Origin: Salipiger bermudensis
GTDB lineage: Bacteria; Pseudomonadota; Alphaproteobacteria; Rhodobacterales; Rhodobacteraceae
Reading direction: 5' to 3'
DNA: 64,000 nt
Assembly (NCBI RefSeq): GCF_019801965.1
Contig: NZ_JAHVIA010000002.1
Coordinates: 434,001 to 498,000, forward strand
Under the pieces are notes generated by a model. The model saw nothing but the letters and a program-made list of their open reading frames with translations. It was not told where the DNA came from and did no database searches. Made by a program: the position numbers and the translations under genes. Below are positions 18,496 to 28,884 of this stretch, piece after piece; position 1 is the first letter of the stretch; each line of letters begins with the position of its first letter.

Positions 18496-19632
18496 ATGTC
18501 CATGAAAACGCTTCTCGCCGCGGCGAGCCTCGTGGCGATGGCCGCCAGCGCGCAGGCCGAGGTCAAGATCGGTATGATCACCACCCTCTCGGGCGGCGGC
18601 GCCAGCCTCGGCATCGACACCCGCGACGGCTTCATGCTGGCGATGGAGGCCGCGGGCCGCGACGACATCGAGGTGATCATCGAGGATGACCAGCGCAAGC
18701 CCGACGTGGCGGTGCAGCTGGCCGACAAGATGATCCAGTCCGAAAAGGTCGACATCCTGACCGGCATCGTCTGGTCGAACCTCGCGATGGCGGTGGTGCC
18801 GGCGGCGACGGCGCAGGGCAAATTCTACCTCTCGACCAATGCCGCGCCCGCGATGCTGGCGGGCAAGGGCTGCCACCCCAACTACTTCTCGGTCTCCTAC
18901 CAGAACGACAACCTGCACGAGGCCGCCGGCGCCTATGCCAAGTCGGAAGGCTATACCAAGCCCTTCATCATGGCGCCCAACTACCCGGCGGGTCAGGACA
19001 GCCTGAACGGCTTCAAGCGCTTCTACGGCGGTGAGCTGGCAGGCGAGGTCTATACCAAGCTCGGCCAGACCGACTATGCCGCCGAGATCGCCCAGATCCG
19101 CGCCTCGGGCGCCGACAGCATCTTCTTCTTCCTGCCCGGCGGCATGGGGATCTCGTTCCTCAAGCAATATGCCGACAGCGGCGTCGAGCTGCCGGTGATG
19201 GGCCCGGCCTTCTCCTTCGATCAGGCCATCCTGCAGGCGGTGGGCGAGGCCGCGATGGGCGTCAAGAACGGCTCCAACTGGTCCAAGGATCTCGACAACG
19301 CGGCCAACGCCGCCTTCGTCTCGGGCTTCGAGAAGAAATACGGCCGCCTGCCGTCGCTCTACGCCTCCTACGGCTACGACACCGCGAACCTGCTGCTCTC
19401 GGCCCTCGAGACCGCCGAGCCCTCCGATGCCGAGGCCTTCCGCGCGGCGCTGAAGGCGGCTGACTTCGACAGCGTGCGCGGCAAGTTCAGCTTTGATACC
19501 AACCAGCACCCGATCCAGGATATCTACATCCGCGAGGTCATCAAGGAGGGCGAGGTCTACACCAACAAGATCGTCGCCACCGCCATCGAAGACCGCTCCT
19601 CGGCCTATGTCGACGAGTGCTCGATGAACTGA
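18496..19632 (+). CDS. Liv-type ABC transporter substrate-binding protein
   Basis: Periplasmic binding protein of the branched-chain amino acid/amide type, 378 aa. It has a signal peptide (MSMKTLLAAASLVAMAASAQA) and then KIGMITTLSGGGASLGIDTR, the family start. The Leu/Ile/Val-binding fold runs to the end. It is first in a five-gene transporter operon. The ligand cannot be read from sequence; a DUF1989 gene at the end of the operon hints at amide or urea-related compounds rather than plain branched-chain amino acids. Confidence 0.9.
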   Translation: MSMKTLLAAASLVAMAASAQAEVKIGMITTLSGGGASLGIDTRDGFMLAMEAAGRDDIEVIIEDDQRKPDVAVQLADKMIQSEKVDILTGIVWSNLAMAVVPAATAQGKFYLSTNAAPAMLAGKGCHPNYFSVSYQNDNLHEAAGAYAKSEGYTKPFIMAPNYPAGQDSLNGFKRFYGGELAGEVYTKLGQTDYAAEIAQIRASGADSIFFFLPGGMGISFLKQYADSGVELPVMGPAFSFDQAILQAVGEAAMGVKNGSNWSKDLDNAANAAFVSGFEKKYGRLPSLYASYGYDTANLLLSALETAEPSDAEAFRAALKAADFDSVRGKFSFDTNQHPIQDIYIREVIKEGEVYTNKIVATAIEDRSSAYVDECSMN

Positions 19633-19681
19633 TCCTGCGGGGGCCCGCGACGTCGGGCCCCTGACACGACGAAGGCCCCAG

Positions 19682-20602
19682 ATGTCCCCGATCCTGCTTG
19701 CTGAACAGGTCCTGAACGGCCTGCAATCCGGCGTCATGCTGTTCCTCATGGCCGCCGGGCTGACGCTGATCTTCGGCGTCATGGGGCTGATCAACCTCGC
19801 GCATGGCTCGCTCTACATGATCGGTGCCTTCGCCGCCGCCGCGGTGGCAGGTGCCACGGGATCCTTCGCGCTGGCGCTGGTGGCGGCGCTTGCCGCCGCC
19901 GCCGCTGCCGGGGCGCTGATCGAGCTGGTGGTTATCCGCAGGCTCTATGCCCGCGACCATCTCGATCAGGTGCTGGCCACCTTCGCGCTGATCCTGATCC
20001 TGTCGGAAGGCACGCGCTGGCTCTTCGGCTCCTTCCCACTCTATCTCAACATGCCGCCGGCGCTTTCGGGCACCGTGAGCCTGCCCGGCGGCATCGTCTA
20101 CCCGGTCTACCGGCTGGCGCTGATCGCCGTGGGCATCGCGGTGGCGCTGGGGCTGTGGTGGCTCAACGCCCGCACCCGGCTCGGCATCCGCATCCGCGCC
20201 GGCGAGAACGACCGCGAGATGATCGCGGCGCTCGGCGTCGACATCTCCAAGCTCTACACGCTCGTCTTCGCCATCGGCGCGGCGCTGGCGGGGCTGGCGG
20301 GGGCGCTGGTGGGCGCCATCCAGTCGGTGCAGGTCGGCATGGGCGAGCCGGTGCTGATCCTTGCCTTCGTGGTGATCGTGATCGGCGGCATCGGCTCGAT
20401 CAAGGGCGCGCTGATCGGGGCGCTTCTGGTGGGGCTGACCGACACGCTGGGCGGCGTGCTGCTGCCCGAGCTCTTCAAGCTGTTCACCGATCCTGCCACC
20501 GCCGCCGCCACCGGCTCGGCCTTTGCCTCGATGGCGATCTACGTGCTGATGGCGGGCGTGCTGATCTGGCGCCCCACCGGCCTGTTCGGAGCACGGGCAT
20601 GA
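19682..20602 (+). CDS. Liv-type ABC transporter permease (LivH-like)
   Basis: A 306-aa inner-membrane permease with about eight hydrophobic segments and the family motif GVMGLINLAHGSLYMIGAF. The EAA-like region is near ALGVDISKLYTLVFAIGAAL. The stop overlaps the next ATG (ATGA). It forms the channel together with the LivM-like protein. Confidence 0.92.
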   Translation: MSPILLAEQVLNGLQSGVMLFLMAAGLTLIFGVMGLINLAHGSLYMIGAFAAAAVAGATGSFALALVAALAAAAAAGALIELVVIRRLYARDHLDQVLATFALILILSEGTRWLFGSFPLYLNMPPALSGTVSLPGGIVYPVYRLALIAVGIAVALGLWWLNARTRLGIRIRAGENDREMIAALGVDISKLYTLVFAIGAALAGLAGALVGAIQSVQVGMGEPVLILAFVVIVIGGIGSIKGALIGALLVGLTDTLGGVLLPELFKLFTDPATAAATGSAFASMAIYVLMAGVLIWRPTGLFGARA

Positions 20603-21579
20603 GCCGCGAACGCCTGCTGAACGGCGCGCTGCTGCTGGCGCTGATCCTGATCCCTGCCTGGGCGCTTTACGCCGGCGAGCCCTTCACCATCACGCTCGCC
20701 ACCCGCGCGGTGATCTTTGCGCTGGCCGCCGTGGGGCTCAACATCGCGCTGGGGCTCGGCGGGCTGGTGAGCCTCGGCCACGCGGTGTTCTTCGGCATCG
20801 GCGGTTATGCCATGGGCATCCTCGCCAGCCACGCCCAGAGCTACACGCCGCTGATGGACTGGCCCTTCGCGATCGAGGGCACGAAATCGATGCCGGTGAT
20901 CTGGCTTGTGGCGATCGTGGCCTCCTCGTGCGCTGCGCTGCTCATCGGCCTTCTGAGCCTGCGCACCTCCGGCGTCTATTTCATCATGATCACCCTGGCC
21001 TTCGGGCAGATGATGTATTTCTTCGCCATCTCCTGGCCCGCCTATGGCGGTGAGGACGGGCTGTCGATCTACGTGCGCAACGGCTTTCCCGGCCTCAACA
21101 CGCTCGACCCGATCCAGTTCTACGGCCTCTGCCTCGCGCTCCTGTGCCTCGTGCTGGCCTTCAACGCGCGGCTCATGCGCTCGCCCTTCGGGCTGGCGCT
21201 CAACGCCGCGCGGCAGGTGCCCGAGCGGGTGCGCGCGGTGGGGCTCGACCCGCGTCGGCTGCAGCTCGTGGCGCTGGTGATCTCGGGCGCCATCACCGGG
21301 CTTGCCGGGGCGCTCTTCGCCGATCTCAACCGCTTCGTCTCGCCCACCATGCTGAGCTGGCAGATGTCGGGCGAGATCATGGTCTTCGTCATCATCGGCG
21401 GCGTGGCGCGGCTCTTCGGCCCGGTGGCGGGGGCGGGGATCTACGTGCTGCTCGAGCACCTCTTGGGCGGGGTCAGCGAGTACTGGCAGATCTTCCTCGG
21501 GCTTGTGCTGCTCATGGTGGTGCTCTTTGGCAAGGGCGGGGTGGTCGGCATGATCGCGGGGAGGCGGCGCGATGACTGA
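20599..21579 (+). CDS. Liv-type ABC transporter permease (LivM-like)
   Basis: A 326-aa permease. It starts at the ATG that overlaps the previous stop; the frame is open upstream but lies within the LivH-like gene. Family motifs are NIALGLGGLVSLGHAVFFGIG and ISGAITGLAGALFADLNR. It overlaps the ATPase gene that follows by 8 bases. Confidence 0.92.
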   Translation: MSRERLLNGALLLALILIPAWALYAGEPFTITLATRAVIFALAAVGLNIALGLGGLVSLGHAVFFGIGGYAMGILASHAQSYTPLMDWPFAIEGTKSMPVIWLVAIVASSCAALLIGLLSLRTSGVYFIMITLAFGQMMYFFAISWPAYGGEDGLSIYVRNGFPGLNTLDPIQFYGLCLALLCLVLAFNARLMRSPFGLALNAARQVPERVRAVGLDPRRLQLVALVISGAITGLAGALFADLNRFVSPTMLSWQMSGEIMVFVIIGGVARLFGPVAGAGIYVLLEHLLGGVSEYWQIFLGLVLLMVVLFGKGGVVGMIAGRRRDD

Positions 21580-22317
21580 GCCGGTTCTGGCGACCCACGG
21601 CCTTTGCAAGGCCTTCGGCGCGCTGCAGGCGAGCGACGCCATCAGCCTCGACCTGCGCCCGGGCGAGATCCATGCGGTGATCGGCCCTAACGGGGCGGGC
21701 AAGTCGACACTGATCGCGCAGATCTGCGGATCGCTGGCCCCCGATGCCGGGCGGGTCGAGTTCCTCGGGCGCGACGTGACGGGAGAGAGCACGCAGGCGC
21801 GGGCGGCGCGCGGGCTGGCGCGGACCTTCCAGACATCGGCGCTGGCGATGGAGGACACGGTGCTGCAGAACGTGCTCTTGGGCGCGCTCGGGGCCTCCGG
21901 GCGGCCATGGAGCTTCTTCTCGCGCGCCTCGCGCGATGCCGCCCTGCGCGACCGGGCCGAGGCGGCGCTGGAGGCGGTGGGGCTCGCGGAGCTCAAGGAG
22001 CTACGCACCGCCGAGCTGAGCCACGGCCAGCGCCGCCAACTCGAGGTGGCCGTGGCGCTGACGCTGGAGCCGAAGGCCTTCGTCATGGACGAGCCGATGG
22101 CGGGGCTGGGGCAGGAGGGCTCGAAGCGGCTCACCGGCTTTCTCGACGGTCTGCGGGCGCAGGCGCCGATCCTGCTGGTCGAGCATGACATGGACGCGGT
22201 GTTTGCGCTGGCCGACCGGATCAGCGTGCTGGTCTACGGGCGCGTCATCGCCACCGGCAGCGTCGAGGACATCCGCCGCGACCCGCTCGTGCGCGAAGCC
22301 TATCTGGGAGACGAGGC

Positions 22318-22321
<4 letters not shown>
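21572..22321 (+). CDS. Liv-type ABC transporter ATPase (LivG-like)
   Basis: A 249-aa ATP-binding subunit. Walker A is GPNGAGKST, the signature is LSHGQRRQLEVA, Walker B is FVMDEPMAGL, and the switch His is in LLVEHDMDAV. The C-terminal extension (VREAYLGDEA) is typical of LivG. It overlaps both neighbours (8 bases and ATGA). Confidence 0.93.
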
Positions 22322-23004
<683 letters not shown>

Positions 23005-23077
23005 GACCGGCGGCCCATTGCCTTCGCCTCGAAGGCTCACTAGCCATGCGGGCAACGTGACCCAAGGAGCGCCCGCC

Positions 23078-23923
23078 ATGACCAAAGCCCCCGCCGATGC
23101 CGAGGCCCGCCGCGCGATTGCGCCGGTGATCTGCTATCCCAACGAGACCCTGCCGACGCCGCCCATGGCGCTCTACGCGCAGGCGCTCGAGGGCGCCGAG
23201 GTGATCGAGACGGTGCTCGCCGCGCCGCGCGACGCCTGCAGCTTTCGGGTCGGGGCCGGGCAGTTCTTCCGCATCAGCAGCGTCGAGGGACCGCAGGTGG
23301 GCGATCTCAACCTGTGGAACGCCGACGACCTCTCCGAGCGCTTCTACTCCGGCAAGACCCGCGCCCTGCACGGCACGCATCTGACCACGGGCGAGCGCAT
23401 GTGGTCTTCCTTTCCGCATCTGCGCCCGATGGCCACCATCGTCGAGGATACGCTGGGTTGGTACGGCATCGACCCTTATGGCGGCTCGGTGCATGACGTG
23501 ATCGGCACGCGCTGCGATCCCTATACCGGCAATCTGCTCTCGGGCTCGCAATACCACCATTGCTGCCACTCGAACCTGACCCGCGCACTGGCCGACGCCA
23601 CCGGCATGAGCCTGCCTGAGGCCGAGCCGCATGTGCATGACGTGCTGAACGTGTTCATGTGCACCGGCTTCACCCGCGACACCGGGCAGTATTTCATGAA
23701 GGCCAGCCCGGTGCGCCCCGGCGATCACCTGACTTTTTTCGCCGAGATCGACCTGCTGGGCGCGCTGAGCGCCTGTCCGGGCGGCGATTGCTCGTCGGAG
23801 CACAGCTCCGACAGCGCCGCGTGCCATCCGCTGAAGGTCGAGATCCTCGCGCCGCACGCAGGGGCCCTGGAGGGGTGGCAGACGCCCGCGCGCAACGGGT
23901 ATGACCGCAGCCACGGGCGCTAA
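23078..23923 (+). CDS. DUF1989 (urea carboxylase-associated) family protein
   Basis: A 281-aa protein of the family often annotated as urea amidolyase- or urea carboxylase-associated. It has the family features GQFFRISSVEGPQVGDLNLW, a His/Cys-rich stretch (SQYHHCCHSNLTRAL) that may bind metal, and CPGGDCSSEHSSDSAACHPL near the C-terminus. The ATG at 23078 follows AAGGAGC. No urea carboxylase or allophanate hydrolase is in the window. Its place after a Liv-type transporter suggests action on the imported compound. Confidence 0.8.
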   Translation: MTKAPADAEARRAIAPVICYPNETLPTPPMALYAQALEGAEVIETVLAAPRDACSFRVGAGQFFRISSVEGPQVGDLNLWNADDLSERFYSGKTRALHGTHLTTGERMWSSFPHLRPMATIVEDTLGWYGIDPYGGSVHDVIGTRCDPYTGNLLSGSQYHHCCHSNLTRALADATGMSLPEAEPHVHDVLNVFMCTGFTRDTGQYFMKASPVRPGDHLTFFAEIDLLGALSACPGGDCSSEHSSDSAACHPLKVEILAPHAGALEGWQTPARNGYDRSHGR

Positions 23924-23947
23924 GCCTGTCTTGAAGGGGGAGGCGGC

Positions 23948-24652
23948 CTAGCTGAAGGCCGCCTCGAGCGCGATCTGCACCATGTCACCGAATGTGCTCT
24001 GCCGGTCTTCGGAGGGCAGGGCTTCTTTCGTGAGAAGGTGGTCGGAAACGGTCAGCACGGCCAATGCGCGCACGCCGTGACGGGCGGCGAGATTGTAGAG
24101 CTCGGCCGCTTCCATTTCGACGCCGAGAATACCGTGACGGGTCATCATCTCGGTGAGGTCGGGACGTTCGTCATAGAACACGTCGGAGGAATAGATACCG
24201 CCGACATGGCAGGGGGCTCCGGTGCCTTTCGCCGCCTCGACCGCTGCATTGAGCAGGCCGTAATCGGCGCAGGGCGCGAAATTCAATTCCCGGAAAATAC
24301 CGCGCGATGGGGTGGAGAGTGACGAAGCGGTCATCGCCACGATCACGTCGCGCACCGCGACATGCTCCTGCATCGCGCCGCAGGATCCGATCCGGATCAG
24401 CGTCTTTGCGCCGTAATCCCGGATCAGCTCATTGGCATAGATCGAAAGGCTGGGCATGCCCATGCCCGAGCCGTGAATGGTGACACGGTTGCCTTTCCAC
24501 GTGCCGGTGAAACCCAGCATGCCACGGACCCGGTTCACGCAGACCGGATCATCAAGAAAGGTGTTGGCCGCCCATTCCGCCCGCAGCGGATCGCCGGGCA
24601 TCAGCACCGTTTCGGCGATCTGCCCGGGTTCTGCGCCGATATGGACTGTCAT
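23948..24652 (-). CDS. deoD: Purine nucleoside phosphorylase
   Basis: Splits purine nucleosides with phosphate to base and ribose-1-phosphate in nucleoside salvage. The protein is 234 aa, the length of the hexameric DeoD type. Motifs are [42 protein letters not shown] and the catalytic Asp in [12 protein letters not shown]. The ATG shares a base with the stop of the H-NS-like gene, so the two are translationally coupled, which is an unusual pairing. Confidence 0.95.
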   Translation of the reverse strand: MTVHIGAEPGQIAETVLMPGDPLRAEWAANTFLDDPVCVNRVRGMLGFTGTWKGNRVTIHGSGMGMPSLSIYANELIRDYGAKTLIRIGSCGAMQEHVAVRDVIVAMTASSLSTPSRGIFRELNFAPCADYGLLNAAVEAAKGTGAPCHVGGIYSSDVFYDERPDLTEMMTRHGILGVEMEAAELYNLAARHGVRALAVLTVSDHLLTKEALPSEDRQSTFGDMVQIALEAAFS

Positions 24653-24963
24653 CAGAGAGCCAGGTCTTCCATCGACTTGCCCTCTTCGAGAGCAGCGACC
24701 ACCCAGTTGGGCTTGCGGCCGCGGCCGGTCCAGGTCTGATCCGGATCGGCGGGATTTGCGTATTTCGGAGCGCCTTTCGAACCCTTCTTTTCGTTCGCTG
24801 CGAGAATGTCCTCGAGCGAGAAACCGAATTCCTTTGCGGCCTGCTCGGCGGCCCGCTTGGCTTCGGCCCGGCGCCGTGCGTCAATTGTCTTGAGCGCTTT
24901 TTCGACGTCGATTTTGAGTTGGGTGAGTTCGTCTTTTGAAAGGGACTCCAGATCGAAGTTCAT
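24652..24963 (-). CDS. H-NS family nucleoid protein (HvrA/Spb-like)
   Basis: A 103-aa DNA-binding protein. The N-terminal half is a charged coiled coil ([20 protein letters not shown]) for dimerisation, a Lys/Gly linker follows, and the C-terminal DNA-binding motif is [12 protein letters not shown]. This matches the short H-NS-like proteins of Rhodobacteraceae such as HvrA/Spb. The upstream 175 bases are much more A+T rich than the rest of the window, as expected for a self-regulated H-NS target. The gene overlaps deoD by one base. Confidence 0.9.
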   Translation of the reverse strand: MNFDLESLSKDELTQLKIDVEKALKTIDARRRAEAKRAAEQAAKEFGFSLEDILAANEKKGSKGAPKYANPADPDQTWTGRGRKPNWVVAALEEGKSMEDLAL

Positions 24964-25075
24964 TTCTTATTCTCCTTGGTATTCTGAAGGTAGCCTCCTC
25001 TTTTGGTATTTTTCTTTTTATAGAGTAAACTCAAGAAGAAAATTGTGTCAGCGCAGCACATTTTCGCATAAATGG

Positions 25076-25110
25076 GCGAAGCCGCTCACCCTTTCCGGGA
25101 GCGGCTTCGC
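25076..25110 (-). terminator. Hairpin terminator after ecm
   Basis: A perfect 12-bp stem (GCGAAGCCGCTC / GAGCGGCTTCGC) with an 11-base loop, 30 bases past the ecm stop. On the minus strand it is followed by CCATTTATG, only weakly T-rich. It is the probable ecm terminator, and it separates ecm from the H-NS promoter. Confidence 0.65.
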
Positions 25111-25139
25111 ATGGCTGCCATTAATGGGGTCGCAATGCG

Positions 25140-27137
25140 TTATTGCGCGGCGACCGCCTGCGGATCGACCAGCGTCACGATATCCATCATGATAGTGTTT
25201 AGATTGAAGTCTTTCGGGGTATATACCTTCGCGACTCCCATCTCTTTCAGACGCTTTGAATCCTCGTCGGGAATAATGCCGCCGACGATCACCGGAACAT
25301 TCGTCAGACCCTCGGCGCGCATCCGCGCCATGAGGTCTTCGACCAGCGGGATGTGACTGCCCGAGAGGATCGACAGGCCGACCACGTGGGCGCCGGTCTT
25401 GGCGGCCTCGACGATCTGCTCCGGGGTCAGGCGGATGCCCTCGTAATCGATCTCCATGCCGCAGTCGCGGGCGCGGAAGGCGATCTGCTCGGCACCGTTC
25501 GAGTGGCCGTCGAGCCCGGGCTTGCCGACCAGGAAGCGCAGGCGGCGTCCGAGCCGGTCGCTGACCGCGTCGACGGCCTCGCGGATGTCGTCGAGCCCCT
25601 CAGTCTTGTTGCTGACCGCGCGCGACACGCCGGTGGGGCCGCGATACTCGCCGTGCACGCTGCGCATCTGCTGCGCCCATTCGCCGGTGGTGACGCCGGC
25701 CTTGGCGGCCGTGATGGAGGCCGGCATGACGTTGCGGCCCTCGGCCGCTGCGGCGCGCAGCTCGGCCAGCGCAGCGCTCACCGCGGCCTCGTCACGCTCG
25801 GCGCGCCAGGCGTTGAGCCGCGCAATCTGCTCCTGCTCGACCGCCGGGTCGACCACCATGATGCCGCCATCCTCGCCGACCAGCGGCGACGGCTCGCCCT
25901 CGGTCCACTTGTTGACCCCCACGACGATGGTCTCGTTGCGCTCGATGCGGTTCAGGCGCTCGGCATTGGAGTCGACCAGCCGCGACTTCATGTAGTCGAT
26001 CGAGCCGATCGCGCCGCCCATGCTGTCGATATTGCCAAGCTCGGCGCGGGCGCCATCCTTCAGCGCCTCGACCTTGGCATCGACCGCCGGGTTGCCGTCG
26101 AAGAGATCCTCGAATTCCAGCAGGTCGGTCTCGTAGGCGAGGATCTGCTGCATCCGCATCGACCATTGCTGGTCCCACGGGCGGGGCAGGCCGAGCGCCT
26201 CGTTCCACGCCGGAAGCTGCACCGCGCGGGCGCGGGCCTTCTTCGACAGCGTCACCGCCAGCATCTCGATCAGGATGCGGTAGACGTTGTTCTCGGGCTG
26301 CTGCTCGGTCAGGCCGAGCGAGTTGACCTGAACGCCGTAGCGGAAGCGGCGGAACTTCGGGTCCTCGACGCCGTAGCGGGTCTCGAGGATCTCGTCCCAG
26401 AGATCGACGAAGGCGCGCATCTTGCACATCTCAGTCACGAAGCGGATGCCGGCATTGACGAAGAAAGAGATCCGCCCGCAAAGCGCCGGGAAATCCTCTG
26501 GCGCGACGCGGGGCTTCAGCTCGTCGAGCACCGCGATGGCGGTGGCCAGCGCAAAGGCCAGCTCCTGCTCGGGCGTCGCCCCGGCCTCCTGCAGGTGGTA
26601 GGAACACACGTTCATCGGGTTCCATTTCGGCACGTTGGTATAGCAGTACTCTGCCACGTCGCCGATCATCTTCAGCGACGGCTTCGGCGGGCAGATATAG
26701 GTGCCGCGGCTGAGATATTCCTTGATCAGGTCGTTCTGAACCGTGCCCTGCAGTTTCGAGACATCGGCGCCCTGTTCCTCGGCCACCGCGATATAGAGCG
26801 AGAGCAGCCACGGCGCGGTGGCGTTGATCGTCATCGAGGTGTTCATCTGCTCGAGCGGGATCTCGTCGAACAGGGTGCGCATGTCGCCCAGGTGGCAGAC
26901 CGGCACGCCGACCTTGCCGACCTCGCCGCGCGACAGGATGTGGTCGCTGTCATAGCCGGTCTGGGTCGGCAGGTCGAAGGCCACCGAGAGCCCGGTCTGC
27001 CCGCGCGCGAGATTGCTCCGGTAGAGCGCATTCGACGCTTTCGCGGTGGAATGGCCGGCATAGGTGCGGATCAGCCAGGGCCGGTCGGCCTTGGACGCGG
27101 GCGCGCTTTGGGGGCTGTCTTTCTGAACGTCCGTCAT
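25140..27137 (-). CDS. ecm: Ethylmalonyl-CoA mutase (B12-dependent)
   Basis: Converts ethylmalonyl-CoA to methylsuccinyl-CoA in the EMC pathway. The protein is 665 aa, a fused acyl-CoA mutase with a large catalytic barrel (LSVAFDLPTQTGYDSDH; NTSMTINATAPWLLSLY). A C-terminal B12 domain has the DxHxxG motif (GLDGHSNGAEQIA) and the GGIIPDED loop. Methylmalonyl-CoA mutase is the close alternative, but the position opposite ccr and the single-chain form of this length favour Ecm. The ATG at 27137 was chosen 28 codons inside the open frame, where MTDVQKDS begins the conserved part. Confidence 0.9.
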   Translation of the reverse strand: MTDVQKDSPQSAPASKADRPWLIRTYAGHSTAKASNALYRSNLARGQTGLSVAFDLPTQTGYDSDHILSRGEVGKVGVPVCHLGDMRTLFDEIPLEQMNTSMTINATAPWLLSLYIAVAEEQGADVSKLQGTVQNDLIKEYLSRGTYICPPKPSLKMIGDVAEYCYTNVPKWNPMNVCSYHLQEAGATPEQELAFALATAIAVLDELKPRVAPEDFPALCGRISFFVNAGIRFVTEMCKMRAFVDLWDEILETRYGVEDPKFRRFRYGVQVNSLGLTEQQPENNVYRILIEMLAVTLSKKARARAVQLPAWNEALGLPRPWDQQWSMRMQQILAYETDLLEFEDLFDGNPAVDAKVEALKDGARAELGNIDSMGGAIGSIDYMKSRLVDSNAERLNRIERNETIVVGVNKWTEGEPSPLVGEDGGIMVVDPAVEQEQIARLNAWRAERDEAAVSAALAELRAAAAEGRNVMPASITAAKAGVTTGEWAQQMRSVHGEYRGPTGVSRAVSNKTEGLDDIREAVDAVSDRLGRRLRFLVGKPGLDGHSNGAEQIAFRARDCGMEIDYEGIRLTPEQIVEAAKTGAHVVGLSILSGSHIPLVEDLMARMRAEGLTNVPVIVGGIIPDEDSKRLKEMGVAKVYTPKDFNLNTIMMDIVTLVDPQAVAAQ

Positions 27138-27432
27138 GTCGGTCTCCGTGGGCAGATCAGAATCGTGTTTGCAAGCTTGTTGCGTTCGGGACTTGGTATG
27201 CGAAATAAAATGTCTCGTCAATTCGCCGCGCTGCGGCGATCTCGGGCAGTTTTGCGACGCAGCGTCAGCTGAACCGCCTGTCAGGCACGAATTCTACTAA
27301 GGATTCGCCGATTCAGCGCTATTCTGGGCCCATCGCCGGCGCTCAGGGCGCGAAAATGGCTTCGACATTGGTCGCAGTGCCCCATGTTTCTGCAGCTGCT
27401 CGGTCATAAAATTACAAAATACACCTTGGTCG

Positions 27433-27448
27433 TTGTTGCATTGTTGCG
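27433..27448. promoter_or_regulatory. Tandem TTGTTGCA-TTGTTGCG repeat upstream of ccr
   Basis: Two octamers in direct tandem, differing only at the last base, 121-136 bases before the ccr ATG. The same octamer is near ecm. RamB/PccR/ScfR-type regulators of acyl-CoA genes use TTTGCAA-like sites, so such a regulator is a guess. It could also be chance in a short region. Confidence 0.35.
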
Positions 27449-27476
27449 CGGCCAAATGTATCTCCCTAGATCGAAG

Positions 27477-27504
27477 CCCCGCGATTCTGCACTGCGGCGC
27501 GGGG
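27477..27504 (+). promoter_or_regulatory. GC-rich hairpin in the ccr leader
   Basis: CCCCGCG pairs with CGCGGGG across a 14-base loop, 65 bases before the ccr ATG. No T-run follows, so it is not an obvious terminator. It may stabilise the message or be an operator. Confidence 0.3.
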
Positions 27505-27568
27505 TTGGGAGACAAGACCAGACAAGATCATCACGATCGCAACGGATTACTTGAGGAAGGAGGCCCCG

Positions 27569-28855
27569 ATGGCTCTGGATACGCAAACCGGGATCGCGCC
27601 CTACGATGCGCCGGAAAAAGACCTCTACGAGATCGGCGAGATGCCGCCGCTCGGTTACGTGCCGAAGAAGATGTATGCCTGGGCCATCCGCCGCGAGCGT
27701 CACGGCGAGCCCGACAAGTCGTTCCAGAAGGAAGTGGTCGACACCTGGCAGGTCGACAGCCACGAGGTGCTGGTCCTGGTGATGGCCGCGGGCGTCAACT
27801 ACAACGGCGTCTGGGCCGGCCTCGGCGTGCCGATCTCGCCCTTCGACGTGCACAAGCAGGAGTATCACATCGCGGGCTCCGACGCCTCGGGCATCGTCTG
27901 GGCCGTGGGTGACAAGGTCAAGCAGTGGAAGGTCGGCGACGAGGTCGTGATCCACTGCAACCAGGACGATGGCGACGACGAGGAGTGCAACGGCGGCGAC
28001 CCGATGTTCTCGCCGACCCAGCGGATCTGGGGCTACGAGACCGGCGACGGCTCCTTCGCCCAGTTCGCCCGGGTGCAGGCGCAGCAGCTGATGCCGCGCC
28101 CCAAGCACCTGACCTGGGAAGAGAGCGCCTGCTACACGCTGACGCTGGCCACCGCCTACCGGATGCTCTTCGGCCACCACCCGCACGAGCTCAAGCCCGG
28201 CCAGAACGTGCTGGTCTGGGGCGCCTCGGGCGGCCTCGGCTCCTACGCGATCCAGCTGATCAACACCGCCGGCGCCAATGCCATCGCGGTGATCTCGGAA
28301 GAGGACAAGCGCGACTTCGTGCTCGGACTCGGCGCCAAGGGCGTGATCAACCGGAAAGACTTCAACTGCTGGGGTCAACTGCCCACGGTCAACACGCCGG
28401 AATACAATGAGTGGATGAAAGAGGCCCGCAGGTTCGGCAAGGCGATCTGGGACATCACCGGCAAGGGCGTCAATGTCGACATGGTCTTCGAGCATCCGGG
28501 CGAGGCGACCTTCCCGGTCTCGACGCTGGTCTGCAAGAAGGGCGGCATGGTGGTGATCTGCGCCGGCACCACCGGCTTCAACTGCACCTTCGACGTGCGC
28601 TACATGTGGATGCACCAGAAGCGCCTGCAGGGCTCGCACTTCGCCCATCTCAAGCAGGCCGCTTCGGCCAACCGCCTGATGGTCGAGCGCCGTCTCGATC
28701 CCTGCATGTCGGAGGTGTTCGGCTGGGACGAGATCCCCGACGCGCATCTCAAGATGCTGCGCAACCAGCACAAGCCCGGCAACATGTCGGTGCTGGTGCA
28801 GGCGCCCAAGACCGGGCTGCGCACCTTCGAGGAGGCGCTGGAGGCGCGCGGTTAA
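27569..28855 (+). CDS. ccr: Crotonyl-CoA carboxylase/reductase
   Basis: Key EMC enzyme that reduces and carboxylates crotonyl-CoA to ethylmalonyl-CoA with NADPH. The protein is 428 aa, a medium-chain dehydrogenase fold. The NADP loop is LVWGASGGLGSYAIQL, and the family-specific N-terminus is GEMPPLGYVPKKMYAWAIRR. The ATG at 27569 follows GAGGAAGGAGG. It is divergent from ecm, as expected in Rhodobacteraceae, and marks acetyl-CoA assimilation without a glyoxylate shunt; no isocitrate lyase is in the window. Confidence 0.96.
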   Translation: MALDTQTGIAPYDAPEKDLYEIGEMPPLGYVPKKMYAWAIRRERHGEPDKSFQKEVVDTWQVDSHEVLVLVMAAGVNYNGVWAGLGVPISPFDVHKQEYHIAGSDASGIVWAVGDKVKQWKVGDEVVIHCNQDDGDDEECNGGDPMFSPTQRIWGYETGDGSFAQFARVQAQQLMPRPKHLTWEESACYTLTLATAYRMLFGHHPHELKPGQNVLVWGASGGLGSYAIQLINTAGANAIAVISEEDKRDFVLGLGAKGVINRKDFNCWGQLPTVNTPEYNEWMKEARRFGKAIWDITGKGVNVDMVFEHPGEATFPVSTLVCKKGGMVVICAGTTGFNCTFDVRYMWMHQKRLQGSHFAHLKQAASANRLMVERRLDPCMSEVFGWDEIPDAHLKMLRNQHKPGNMSVLVQAPKTGLRTFEEALEARG

Positions 28856-28884
28856 CCGCTCCTTCACCCTGACACTGATAGAAA

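Larger units (their letters stand above)
27138..27568. other. Divergent promoter region between ecm and ccr
   Basis: A 431-base gap without a gene. It carries the promoters of two EMC genes transcribed away from each other. The octamer TTGTTGCG lies at 27177-27184, close to ecm and next to TTTGCAA (27168-27174), and again at 27441-27448 close to ccr, where a variant copy forms a tandem pair. A 7-bp-stem hairpin lies in the probable ccr leader. Confidence 0.6.
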
